This document shows, piece after piece, positions 26,957 to 35,644 of a DNA stretch of 64,000 nt. Location of the stretch: contig DATKMQ010000167.1 of the NCBI GenBank assembly GCA_035541755.1, forward strand, positions 48,178-112,177. The letters are read 5' to 3'. The notes below the pieces were generated by a model, which saw nothing but the letters and a program-made list of their open reading frames with translations, was not told the DNA's origin and ran no database searches. The stretch's first letter is position 1; each line of letters begins with the position of its first letter. The position numbers were made by a program, and so were the translations under genes. This DNA comes from Syntrophorhabdaceae bacterium. GTDB taxonomy: Bacteria > Desulfobacterota > Syntrophorhabdia > Syntrophorhabdales > Syntrophorhabdaceae.

Positions 26957-27421
26957 CTAATCATATTCTGCCTGGAGCATGATCGTGATGAGATAGAAAA
27001 CCCTTCCTTCCTCGAAATTGCTATACCAGATCGGACCATGTAAAAGCCCTTTGGGCGCGTACACCACGGTCGTCTTGTTGAATTTGTGATGTTCACCCTC
27101 TTCCCCCATTTGTATATCTACATCCGCGCCGAGGGTACCGTCAGGGGTCGTAGACAGAAACATGATGATTTCATCGGCGCCATGGGTGTGCGCATCGAGG
27201 AAGGGCTGTGGATCAGGGAGACCCAGTTGCCGTGCGATCACGCAGCGTATCCGGCAGTCGCCGAGCGCCTCTGTTGGCAGAAACTGGCCTTCCGCCGGCC
27301 TCATCCAGCCTTCGAGGTACCCTTTATCGCGCCGTTTCGTATGGTGGGCAAGCTCAGGTTGCACCTTGGGATGAGGTTTAGGCTCACTCACCACGTATTT
27401 ACTATATTTGCTCTCTTCCAT
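26957..27421 (-). CDS. Cupin-fold protein, paralog C
   Basis: 154 residues beginning MEESKYSKYVVSEPK, which matches the N-terminus of paralogs A and B. The metal motif is DAHTHGADEIIMFLSTTPDG (about residues 78-97), with LGADVDIQMGEEGEHH and YAPKGLLHGPI following. It lies between the LUD gene (24 bp upstream) and the SnoaL-like gene in an operon of four. Confidence 0.75.
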   Translation of the reverse strand: MEESKYSKYVVSEPKPHPKVQPELAHHTKRRDKGYLEGWMRPAEGQFLPTEALGDCRIRCVIARQLGLPDPQPFLDAHTHGADEIIMFLSTTPDGTLGADVDIQMGEEGEHHKFNKTTVVYAPKGLLHGPIWYSNFEEGRVFYLITIMLQAEYD

Positions 27422-27445
27422 GTTTGACCTTTACCATTTATTGCG

Positions 27446-28204
27446 CTACTTTTTACCCCTTTTGGCTTTGAATTCCTGCCATGCCGGCACGTAAGGCCAA
27501 TCGAACTCTTCATACTTGGCCCGTATTCTGTCAATCTCGTGAGGCGGTGCCCCAGGGTCCCACCCAAGCCCCAGGTCGTCATTGACCACGATTACCTTCA
27601 TGTCCGTGAGGGGAGGTTTTTTCTCCACGATGACGGTAACGTTGCACGCCCTCTCGGGCATACTGCAGTCCATGCATTTACCCGCTTTTGCACAAGGGAG
27701 AGGGAGATTCCTCCTCTTCGTGAGTGTGGGCGTAATCGTGTTTCTGATACGATCGAGCGCTTCTTCGACGTTTAACACCAACTTGTTCCGTCCAACTACC
27801 ACAACGGACGTACGCGCCCCAAAGACTATGCCCGTGACTCGATTTCCAAGGCCGTCGATGTTGACAAGTTTGCCGTCCCGGGTAAGCGCATTGGTGCCCG
27901 ATATGAACACGTCGGAGCCAAGAGTAGCCTTGAGAAGCGTGGGCATGATGAGCTCCTCTTTGAACTCGGCGAGACCGTATGACGGCGCCACCGGATCGAG
28001 GACCGTGGTTCCTCTCTCCTGCAAGCGCTTTACCACACCAAGCTGACGAATGGTCACCGAGTTCGCCACACCCACCGAAGCGTTTACAGGCACTATTTCG
28101 AGTATCTTCTGTGTGGCCTCATCTGCGTTCTCAACGAGTACCGCATCGAACCGGTTTCGTTTAAGACTCTTCACCACCTCTTCAAGACGATTCAGCGCAT
28201 CCAT
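27446..28204 (-). CDS. LUD-domain protein (LutB/LutC-like, former DUF162)
   Basis: 252 residues from the ATG at 28204, behind AGGAGG. The in-frame ATG at 28270 lies at the predicted transcription start and is rejected. The LUD fold is shown by VGVANSVTIRQLGVVKRL, DVFISGTNALTRDGKLVNIDGLGNRV and a C-terminal Cys cluster CAKAGKCMDCSMPERAC that may bind iron-sulfur. LUD proteins occur in lactate oxidation complexes, but stand-alone copies are common in anaerobe catabolic clusters and remain uncharacterised. First gene of its operon, behind box E. Confidence 0.8.
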   Translation of the reverse strand: MDALNRLEEVVKSLKRNRFDAVLVENADEATQKILEIVPVNASVGVANSVTIRQLGVVKRLQERGTTVLDPVAPSYGLAEFKEELIMPTLLKATLGSDVFISGTNALTRDGKLVNIDGLGNRVTGIVFGARTSVVVVGRNKLVLNVEEALDRIRNTITPTLTKRRNLPLPCAKAGKCMDCSMPERACNVTVIVEKKPPLTDMKVIVVNDDLGLGWDPGAPPHEIDRIRAKYEEFDWPYVPAWQEFKAKRGKK

Positions 28205-28273
28205 GAATCCTCCTAACTCTTTAGCTTGCGCAATGCCTCGCAATCCCCTGACGAGCAACAGTAGAGACAAATG

Positions 28274-28316
28274 ATCCTACTAAACCGGCCATAGGACTGA
28301 CCATGATGTGCATCAT
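28274..28316 (-). promoter_or_regulatory. CRP/FNR-type operator box E with -10 element
   Basis: ATGAT-GTGC-ATCAT (28303-28316) has perfect arms. The minus-strand -10 candidate TAGGAT (28274-28279) is centred 33 bp away. Transcription would begin near 28267, before the LUD ATG at 28204. Its flanks duplicate those of box D. Confidence 0.65.
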
Positions 28317-28381
28317 ACTGAAATAATAATCCGGCTCCAGACAGGGTTATCTTGAGCATCGTATCATATGTACGTTTGCCG

Positions 28382-31300
28382 TCATTTCTTCTTTTTGCCG
28401 GGTAGCGATAAGACCGCATTCTCTCCGGCTATGCGGCCAGAATTAATGGCAAAAGCGAAGGTTGTCCCGGCGAGTTTTGCGCAATAGGTGTCTCCCTCCC
28501 ATCCGCCCGTATCGATGCCGGCGGCAAAAAGGCCAGGGATAGGGTCATCCTCTTTGTTGAGAACCTCCATACGTTCGTTGATTTTGATACCGCCTATGGT
28601 ATCGAGGTAGTCGGCCCCGCATTGGATTGCGTAGAAGGGCGGGGTAGCAAGTGGGATCAAATACCTTCTGTCTTTTGCAAAAGTCGGATCATGACCCGCG
28701 TCGCAGGCACTGTTGTAGTCGTCGATGGTACGCTTGAGCGTTCTCGCATCGAGTCCTATCCAGGCCGCTATCCCATCCCACGAATCGGCTATCTTTACCA
28801 GAGGCTCCACGATTTTCCCGGGCAGGATGGAGAGCGCCTTCTGCGGACAGATTCGTTCGCAGGCCTGGCAAAGCCGGCACTCTTCCACAGGGTTGAGAAG
28901 CGCCCTGCTTCCGCAGGTCATGCATCGCCGGGACTCGAAATAAGCCATGTCTTCGTCAAATCCGGTTTTAATTTCCGAAAAATCGGCCTTTCTCGCCTGG
29001 GCGCCGGACACAGGAGCATTCTGCCTCGGTAGCGTTGGTATGCCTTCTTTAGGGGGCTTTTCGACCCGTCCCGTGCGAACCGTGCTGTCGTCCTTCAAAT
29101 CCTGCCCTTTAAGATAGCGGTCTATGGAGACGGAGGCCTTTCTTCCGGCTGCGATAGCCTCGATAACCATCGATGGACCGGAGGTTATCTCTCCTCCGGC
29201 AAAGATCCCCGGAATATTTGTTTCGAGGGTCGAAGGATCGACTTTGATCAGGCCATCGGAGGTCGCCATATCATGCGGGAGGGTTGAAAGGTCTGTTGCC
29301 TGCCCAACGGCGAGGATAATCGTGTCTGCGTCAATCTTCATAACGGTCGATTCATCAAGAACCGGGTTGAATTTTCCCTGCTCGTCGAGAACACTTGTGC
29401 ATCGTATGAGCTCGATGCCGGCCACATCGTTGCCGTCCAAAAGAATCTTTCCAGGCCCCCACCCCGCCTGAAGATGGATGCCCTCGCGCAGTGCTTCTCG
29501 CACTTCATCTTCGAAGGCCGGCATGGAATCCCTCTGTTCGAGGCAGGCAACCGTAATCTGTCTTGCGCCGACTCTGAACGCAGTCAAGGCCACATCTATC
29601 GCCACGTTGCCGCCGCCAATGACTACCACATTGTCCTTGACTCGGGAACCTTTTTTCAGGTTAATATCACGCAAAAAATCGAGGCCCCAGAGAACGTTCT
29701 CGTGGGCCATTTCTTGCAACTCGATTCTTCTACTGAGCTGGCTTCCCATAGCCACGAAAATAGCCTGATAGTCCTTTTGGAGTTCTTTAAACGCTATGTC
29801 CCTGCCTACGGTCACGTTTGTCTTGAATTCAACGCCCATATCACGGATATATGCGAGCTGGGCGTCAAGCACATCCCGGGGCAATCTGTATTCCGGTATG
29901 GCCGTCCGCAACATCCCGCCGAGTTCGCGCATGGACTCAAATACCGTCACGGCATAACCCATCTTCGTAAGAAAGTAAGCGCACGAAAGCCCTGCGGGGC
30001 CGGAACCTATTATCGCTACCCGGGCGTCATGCATACGCGCTATTGGTTCTGCCTTTTCCTCAAGCCATTGATCGGCTACGAAGCGCTCCAGCGAATTAAT
30101 ATTCACGGCTTCATCAACCTCTTTGCGCGCGCATTCCGACTCACAGGGATGAGGACAAATACGACCGGTTATGGCAGGGAGAGGTAGGGACTCTCTCAAC
30201 ACCTCGTATGCTTCGCGAATCTTACCCGACTTCATGAGGTACACATAGCTTCGCATATCGACACCTGCCGGGCACGCCACCCTGCACGGTGGACATTCAT
30301 TTCTGTCGGTCACCTTAGTATCGAGGCCCGTGAGATACATGGGACAGGCATCGATGCAGAGGCCACAGCCATTGCAACTCTCAGGATCGACCTGTTCGAA
30401 GAACAGGGTGCCATGCTCTGCCTGAGCTTTAAGCTCCCGTTCTAATCCAGGAAGCTTGCTTCCGAGTAACGGCCCCATAGGTCCCCTGCCCAGGATAATA
30501 CCCTTTTCGCTAATCCCCCGCACCATACTGCTGTCAAGAAGCGAAAAACAGATCGCTTCGGGCTGTCGCGCTACGCCGTTGGAGGTTGTAAAATGGCTCG
30601 TACCAGCGGTTTCATCGATGAACCGGACTCCCCTCTTGTTTACCCAGACGGTTTGCGGCTCCAGAGCAATCTGGCCGAGCATCACGGGCAGCTTACCGGA
30701 ATCGGGCATATCAATCATAAGGCGTACGGACCTCGGGGTGCAGGGTCCTTCCATCTGGATCATGCCAAGCCCCTCTGTTGCCGCGCCCGCCTCGGTCGCA
30801 AGGCGTAAACCGTCACCCATGTTAGGCAGTCCGATAAGACCCATACTGTCATGGTAGTACGCACAGTATTTCTTGATGAGTTCCTTGTTGCCCCCGTACC
30901 CTCCCGTGGAGATAATTATCCGATTTGTGGTGATGCTCACATCCCGACCTCTTATCGTGGCCAGGATACCCTTCACTTCGCCCCTTTTTCCGGTGAGGAT
31001 CTTCTTTGCCTCGGTGCGCGTCAGTATCTTTACGCCGAGGTCGTTACAGTACTTGACAAGTGCGTCGGTGACCGCGGCGCGACGTGAGGGTATGTGCATA
31101 GTTGCCGGGGCGTGATTGGGATAGAAGGGCATGACGGCGAAGCTGCACCCAAGTCCTTCGAGCCATTCAATGGTCTCACCGGAACGGTCTATCATGGCCC
31201 GCACAATCCGGGGATTGGTTTTCCAGTGGGTCCAGTCCATGATGGTCTGAAAGAGTCCATCTCTCGATGCATCGATCATGGCCCTTTTTTGCGCAGGGCT

Positions 31301-31489
31301 CTCAGCGGCGAATAAGCCGGAGGCGAGAGCCGTGTTGCCCCCCGGAGCACCCCTCTTCTCGAGAACGATCACACTGGCCCCTCTCTCGGTTGCGGAGACT
31401 GCCGCTGAGAGACCGGCGCCGCCGCCGCCGATGACCACCATATCTGCCTTGAGAGGTTCATTCCTTTTTGTTAATCGAGGTTCATTCAT
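28382..31489 (-). CDS. Nested multidomain flavoprotein: KstD/FrdA-like enzyme interrupted by a split ferredoxin that encloses a GltD/NfnB-like NAD(P)H module
   Basis: 1035 residues. Residues 15-365 and 896-1035 align with the N- and C-terminal parts of a single fumarate-reductase/ketosteroid-dehydrogenase-like flavoprotein, such as the 480-residue protein at 8162. Between them, a first ferredoxin motif (Cys372, 375, 378, 382) and a second (Cys871, 874, 877, 881) look like the two halves of a 2[4Fe-4S] ferredoxin. These halves flank a GltD/DpdA-like domain (Cys399-453 cluster region, FAD motif IGSGPAG near 494-500, NAD(P) motif GGGNVA 625-630). The frame is uninterrupted, so the insertion is not an assembly join within a stop-containing gene. 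NAD(P)H electrons could pass through FeS centres to a substrate-reducing FAD. Confidence 0.88.
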   Translation of the reverse strand: MNEPRLTKRNEPLKADMVVIGGGGAGLSAAVSATERGASVIVLEKRGAPGGNTALASGLFAAESPAQKRAMIDASRDGLFQTIMDWTHWKTNPRIVRAMIDRSGETIEWLEGLGCSFAVMPFYPNHAPATMHIPSRRAAVTDALVKYCNDLGVKILTRTEAKKILTGKRGEVKGILATIRGRDVSITTNRIIISTGGYGGNKELIKKYCAYYHDSMGLIGLPNMGDGLRLATEAGAATEGLGMIQMEGPCTPRSVRLMIDMPDSGKLPVMLGQIALEPQTVWVNKRGVRFIDETAGTSHFTTSNGVARQPEAICFSLLDSSMVRGISEKGIILGRGPMGPLLGSKLPGLERELKAQAEHGTLFFEQVDPESCNGCGLCIDACPMYLTGLDTKVTDRNECPPCRVACPAGVDMRSYVYLMKSGKIREAYEVLRESLPLPAITGRICPHPCESECARKEVDEAVNINSLERFVADQWLEEKAEPIARMHDARVAIIGSGPAGLSCAYFLTKMGYAVTVFESMRELGGMLRTAIPEYRLPRDVLDAQLAYIRDMGVEFKTNVTVGRDIAFKELQKDYQAIFVAMGSQLSRRIELQEMAHENVLWGLDFLRDINLKKGSRVKDNVVVIGGGNVAIDVALTAFRVGARQITVACLEQRDSMPAFEDEVREALREGIHLQAGWGPGKILLDGNDVAGIELIRCTSVLDEQGKFNPVLDESTVMKIDADTIILAVGQATDLSTLPHDMATSDGLIKVDPSTLETNIPGIFAGGEITSGPSMVIEAIAAGRKASVSIDRYLKGQDLKDDSTVRTGRVEKPPKEGIPTLPRQNAPVSGAQARKADFSEIKTGFDEDMAYFESRRCMTCGSRALLNPVEECRLCQACERICPQKALSILPGKIVEPLVKIADSWDGIAAWIGLDARTLKRTIDDYNSACDAGHDPTFAKDRRYLIPLATPPFYAIQCGADYLDTIGGIKINERMEVLNKEDDPIPGLFAAGIDTGGWEGDTYCAKLAGTTFAFAINSGRIAGENAVLSLPGKKKK

Positions 31490-31628
31490 GATGCAATATC
31501 CTTATCGAGAATTGGCCATGGCCAAATTGTCTTTTGCAGCAGTTCCGTAAGACATGATTTCGGATCTCTACGCGTCGCACAAACTTTTTTCAGCTCTGGC
31601 TTCAACACTCTTGCTGCCCGCATCAATC

Positions 31629-31642
31629 GCTTAAGCTTAAGC
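31629..31642. repeat. 14-bp perfect palindrome GCTTAAGCTTAAGC
   Basis: It sits in the 177-bp gap between the DctM gene and the nested flavoprotein gene. It could be an operator or a transcript hairpin; nothing further can be said. Confidence 0.35.
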
Positions 31643-31666
31643 ACCGCTGACCCTCATAATCATGCC

Positions 31667-32971
31667 TTAACGCAAAAGGCTCGGAAGCCACATGGTAATG
31701 GGCATAACGAACAGGAACAAGGGCAGTGTGACAATCTCCATGAGAAGAAAAGGCATAACACCCCTGAACACCGTGTACAGGGTCAGATCTTTGTCTATGC
31801 CGGCGATCACATAGGCAACCATGCCAAGTGGCGGCGTGATACTTGTGATCTCCAGCATACGAACCTGAACTACCCCGAACCAAACCGGGTGGTACCCCAG
31901 TGCGTTAACCACTATGGGATAAAAGACCGGCAGGGTGAGGATCTGGATTGAGGGCGCTTCCATGACCATTCCCATGAGAAAATAGATCAACATCATGGCC
32001 ATAATAACGAGCCAGGGGGCTACTTTCAGACCAGCTATCCAGTCTGCGGCAGCCATGGGGATGAGCGTCTTCGCGCAAAAACCATTGAATACGATGGCCC
32101 CGATGAGTATCACGTAAATCATGCCGGATGTGGTCATGGTATCTTTTGCCGCTCTGACAAAGGCCTCCCAGGTAAGGCGTCTTCTCGCGGCGGCGAGTAG
32201 CGTTGCACCGGCGGCCCCAATCGCTGCGGCCTCCGTAGGCGTGAACCAGCCGATGATCATGCCCCCTATGACGAATATGAGTAACAGAAGCAGTTCCCAG
32301 CAGTCCTTTAATGACGCGATCCTTTCCATCAAAGGCACTTTCGGTATCGGAGGGCCGAGCTTGGGCTTCATCCTGCAAAGGACATGCACAACTAGCACGT
32401 ATGCGAGAACGGTAAGCGCCGCCGGGATGAGACTTGCCGCAAAGAGCTGACCGATGGAAACCCCTGTAAGGATCGCATATACAATCAGGGTGCCGGCCGG
32501 TGGGATAAGACTGCCGATGGTACCGCCTGCCGCCAGTGCCCCGGATGCGAGTCCCATATCGTAGTTGTACTTCTTCATCTCAGGCAGGGCCACAACCGTC
32601 ACCGTGGCGGCAGTGGCGAGGCTCGACCCGCTGCAGGCCGCAAAACCGGTTGCCGCACCGATGCTTGCAATGGCGAGGCCTCCCCGGTGATGGCCGAGCC
32701 ATTTTGCTGCAACCCGGTACAGATCGGCCCCGAACCCGCAGACAAGGGTGATCTGGGCCATGAAGATGAATAGGGGCATGACGGCGAAGTTATAGTTGGA
32801 GGCGATCTCAAAAGGGGTCACCGCTATCTTTACAATGGCACCTGGAATAGGATACAGGATACACATGCCGATAAAACCGATGAAACCCATTGCCACGCCG
32901 ATCTGCATGCCCATGGCGAGGAGCGCGAAGAGGACGACAAACGCTAATAACCCAATGACCTCCGGACTCAT
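31667..32971 (-). CDS. dctM: TRAP transporter large permease (DctM family)
   Basis: 434 residues from the ATG at 32971, which overlaps the DctQ stop as ATGA and has AGGGG upstream. Twelve or so membrane segments are apparent, with family motifs GFAACSGSSLATAATV, GGTIGSLIPPAGTLIVYAILTGVSIGQLF-like and GWFTPTEAAAIGAAGATLL. It is the sodium-coupled transport subunit. The only DctQM pair in the window, so it may also serve the orphan DctP paralogs. Confidence 0.92.
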   Translation of the reverse strand: MSPEVIGLLAFVVLFALLAMGMQIGVAMGFIGFIGMCILYPIPGAIVKIAVTPFEIASNYNFAVMPLFIFMAQITLVCGFGADLYRVAAKWLGHHRGGLAIASIGAATGFAACSGSSLATAATVTVVALPEMKKYNYDMGLASGALAAGGTIGSLIPPAGTLIVYAILTGVSIGQLFAASLIPAALTVLAYVLVVHVLCRMKPKLGPPIPKVPLMERIASLKDCWELLLLLIFVIGGMIIGWFTPTEAAAIGAAGATLLAAARRRLTWEAFVRAAKDTMTTSGMIYVILIGAIVFNGFCAKTLIPMAAADWIAGLKVAPWLVIMAMMLIYFLMGMVMEAPSIQILTLPVFYPIVVNALGYHPVWFGVVQVRMLEITSITPPLGMVAYVIAGIDKDLTLYTVFRGVMPFLLMEIVTLPLFLFVMPITMWLPSLLR

Positions 32972-33462
32972 TTCGACACCCCTCTCTTGACGTGATTTAT
33001 CAATTTGATGAAGACGACAACGCATAGCAGGGCGAGTCCGAAGAGCCAGGCTCCCCTGAACGGAGCGATGGGGACCTTAAGCATGTCTGTCTCTTCGTGT
33101 TCGGCGTATTTCATTAACGCAAGCTGCGCACCCGCCAGAAACACGACAACCCAGTAGAAAAGCGCACAGAGCGTTGTGAGACTTTCAAACCAGGCCCGAA
33201 GTTTTGGCTTTAACCGCTCGACCACGACTTCAGCCCTCGCATGCCTGTTTCTGAGTTCACAGTCCACAAAGGCAAAAGCGACCGCGCCCACGATAAGAAT
33301 TTGGACGAGATCGAAAGCGCCCGAAAGCGCTTTGCCAAGGACCCGCATCACGACGCCTGTAACGAGTACGACTCCAACCGATGCCAGAAGAACAATTCCA
33401 AGACCAGACGTCAGTGCCCCAATCCTGTTAATGACCTTTTGGATTCTCTCTAACGCACCCAT
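32968..33462 (-). CDS. dctQ: TRAP transporter small permease (DctQ family)
   Basis: 164 residues from the ATG at 33462, with GAGAGG eight bases upstream. Four membrane helices are visible, with the usual FAFVDCELRNRHARAEVVVERLKP loop after the second. It forms the membrane complex with DctM. Confidence 0.88.
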   Translation of the reverse strand: MGALERIQKVINRIGALTSGLGIVLLASVGVVLVTGVVMRVLGKALSGAFDLVQILIVGAVAFAFVDCELRNRHARAEVVVERLKPKLRAWFESLTTLCALFYWVVVFLAGAQLALMKYAEHEETDMLKVPIAPFRGAWLFGLALLCVVVFIKLINHVKRGVSK

Positions 33463-33587
33463 ATGACACACCTCTCTACACCCAAATGGTTTTGTCTTAT
33501 CCAATCTTCCATCTTGCGTAAGACCGGCGGGAAGGCCTGTCGCTTCATGCGCTCAAGTCCATCCCCTGCCGGTCTCTCCGGTTTTTC

Positions 33588-34628
33588 CTATTTACTGGCG
33601 GCCTCAATCAGGCGCCGTGTTTCATTGAATATCTGTGTCCCGGGCAGACCTTTTGCATCCAGGTCCTGCGCAGACTTAAGGGCCTCAACCTTTACCGCGT
33701 CATTGAACTTTTGCATATCCTCCTTGGAGAGGTTTATGAATTCAACACCTCCTTTCTTGGCGATCTGGAGACCGTCATCGCTGATCTTGTTCAGAATGCG
33801 GTCCGCATCGGCGCCCCACCAGTCAATACTCCCTTCGAATATCTTCTTGATGTCAGGTGGCAGTTTATTCAAGCTGGCCTGGTTCATGGCCCTCTGAGCG
33901 GTGTAGGATTGATACACGTTGAGCATGGTAATGTACTTTGCCACCTCATCGAGATGGAAGCTATCGTATGCGACACCAGGCATCATGGCCCCGTCAATTA
34001 TGCCCTTCTGCAAGGCCACATACAAATCCGCTCCAGGCATCTGCACCACCTCGGCGCCCAGTGCGGCGAAAACCTTGGAAAAATCACCGAGCGGCCGTAT
34101 TCTCATACCCTTGAGGTCCGAGAGTTTCCGGACAGGCTTCCGGGTGATAAGATGGGTTGCCGCATTCGCGCTCCACGCCATGGGCTTGAGCCCCTTGTAT
34201 TCAGCCTCGATTTGAGGGAACTTTGCCCGCACCTGCTCCGCAGCACGCCTCACAACCTGCTGATTGGGGGCGCCGTAATTGAACAGAAACGTGCCCTTGG
34301 CTATGTAGTATCCGCTCCTCGCGAAGATGACCGATATTTCGCCCACATCAGCGGCGCCCTGGGCAAGTTCCGTGTGACCCTCCGCCGCATCGATAACAGT
34401 TCCACCCCAGAACGTCTTAAAGTGTACCCGTCCACCTGTGTCTTTTTCCATCTTCTCCATCCAGTCCTTATTCGGCTGTGAAACAGGCATCTCGGCTGCA
34501 TAGGGCGAACCGAACGTAAGCTCAATCGGACGAGCCTGCTGGGCCCTAACCGCAGACGGCACGGCACACAGGATAAGTGCGGCCGCTGCCAACACCACTA
34601 CCACGCCTATGAGTCCTCTCGTTTTCAT
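33588..34628 (-). CDS. dctP: TRAP transporter solute-binding protein (DctP family), paralog 3
   Basis: 346 residues with a signal peptide ending around VPSAVRAQQ. The motif RKPVRKLSDLKGMRIRPLGD carries the substrate-carboxylate Arg. It is clearly related to the proteins at 16771 and 22011 but more distant, and unlike them it is followed by its own DctQ and DctM. It lies downstream of the two paralogs of unknown family. Confidence 0.92.
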   Translation of the reverse strand: MKTRGLIGVVVVLAAAALILCAVPSAVRAQQARPIELTFGSPYAAEMPVSQPNKDWMEKMEKDTGGRVHFKTFWGGTVIDAAEGHTELAQGAADVGEISVIFARSGYYIAKGTFLFNYGAPNQQVVRRAAEQVRAKFPQIEAEYKGLKPMAWSANAATHLITRKPVRKLSDLKGMRIRPLGDFSKVFAALGAEVVQMPGADLYVALQKGIIDGAMMPGVAYDSFHLDEVAKYITMLNVYQSYTAQRAMNQASLNKLPPDIKKIFEGSIDWWGADADRILNKISDDGLQIAKKGGVEFINLSKEDMQKFNDAVKVEALKSAQDLDAKGLPGTQIFNETRRLIEAASK

Positions 34629-34655
34629 AACAATCCTCCTTCCGATTCGTTTGAA

Positions 34656-34673
34656 TGACGGCGTACGCCGTCA
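34656..34673. repeat. 18-bp perfect palindrome TGACGGCGTACGCCGTCA
   Basis: Located between the gene at 34695 and the dctP start at 34628, inside the presumed operon. It would form a strong hairpin in the RNA, possibly protecting or separating the highly expressed dctP message, or it may be an operator for the nearby MarR protein. Confidence 0.5.
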
Positions 34674-34694
34674 AAAGTACCCTCCGTTATCGTC

Positions 34695-35570
34695 TTACAA
34701 GTCCCACGGTTTTGCTCCAACCGGAAACTGGCAGTCGGCATTGGGACAGCCCGTACAGCTACGGCCGCGAAATTGGGGCAATCTCGCCCCCTTTGACTGT
34801 TCCGCATAACCGACGGCCTTTTTCACCGACTCTGTGTCGCCTTCCAGAATCAACGTTACAGAACCCTCTGCCCCGCCGATTCCGCCTCCTGCTACCGGTA
34901 TGGCAGTGCAGCCGGCCAGGATTTTGAACGCCTCCGGCTCGCTGATTACGGTCCCTCCTTTGATAGGAACCATGCCCACGACCATGCCCATGGCATATTC
35001 GATATCACGTCTTCTCAGCACCTTTGAGGCCTCATCAACGGGTGTGGGTATCAGCTTCTCCAGACCAGCCACATAGATTATGTTGAAAGACTTCTTTCTG
35101 TGAGCGGCAAGCACCTTTCCAATTGTTCCCCCGCCTGAATGGTGGCCTATCAACACCCCTACATTTCGGTCCATATCGAGGGCGTTCACCCCTTTTACAT
35201 ACAGGTCGTCAGGTCCCATCTGTTCAAGGAGGCTCGCAAGCGGCTGACCTGTGGAAACTTCCCCACCCTTGATGACTACCTGAAACGGGAAGCCTCCGGG
35301 GTCAAGCGCCTTATTCTCATCCCGGGCCGGAGCGCTCGACATGATACCCATCTCTACGCAAAGGCCTTTGGGTATGATGCTTCCACATACCCAGTTGTCG
35401 TATCTCGGATTCTTGCCTGAAAGTTCCTCGGCGAGGAAATAGGTGCTGCTGCTCGGATGGATGACCACCATGCCATGCGCTAACGCATGCTTTGCCAGAT
35501 CCATCTGAGCGATGGCCTTGGCCATGAGCTTCTTGGATTCTGTCGGCGTCAAATTGATTTGTGCTATCAT
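34695..35570 (-). CDS. Protein of unrecognised family with C-terminal Cys motif, tandem paralog 1
   Basis: 291 residues, no signal peptide or membrane segment. I do not recognise the family. It shares with its neighbour at 35645 the blocks LTPTESKKL, HPSSSTYF, LLEQMGPxDxYxKGVNALD, GLEKLIP, a glycine-rich GGxGGAEGxVT and the ending SKGAxLPxxR followed by a cysteine group. Here that group is CTGCPNADC (about residues 274-282), suitable for a metal or FeS centre. The glycine-rich block hints at nucleotide, cofactor or phosphate binding, but this is weak. Position between a MarR regulator and a TRAP transporter suggests a catabolic role. Confidence 0.7.
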   Translation of the reverse strand: MIAQINLTPTESKKLMAKAIAQMDLAKHALAHGMVVIHPSSSTYFLAEELSGKNPRYDNWVCGSIIPKGLCVEMGIMSSAPARDENKALDPGGFPFQVVIKGGEVSTGQPLASLLEQMGPDDLYVKGVNALDMDRNVGVLIGHHSGGGTIGKVLAAHRKKSFNIIYVAGLEKLIPTPVDEASKVLRRRDIEYAMGMVVGMVPIKGGTVISEPEAFKILAGCTAIPVAGGGIGGAEGSVTLILEGDTESVKKAVGYAEQSKGARLPQFRGRSCTGCPNADCQFPVGAKPWDL

Positions 35571-35644
35571 ATGTTCTTCCGACCTGCCTTATCGTTTATC
35601 CAAAGAACCGGCCGGGCATTCCCTCAGTCTCTTATCAAACGTGA

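Noticed and set aside
31553..31566. ATGAT half-site upstream of the nested flavoprotein gene
   Set aside because: The second arm does not match ATCAT (it reads GATCT), so it is not counted among the boxes.
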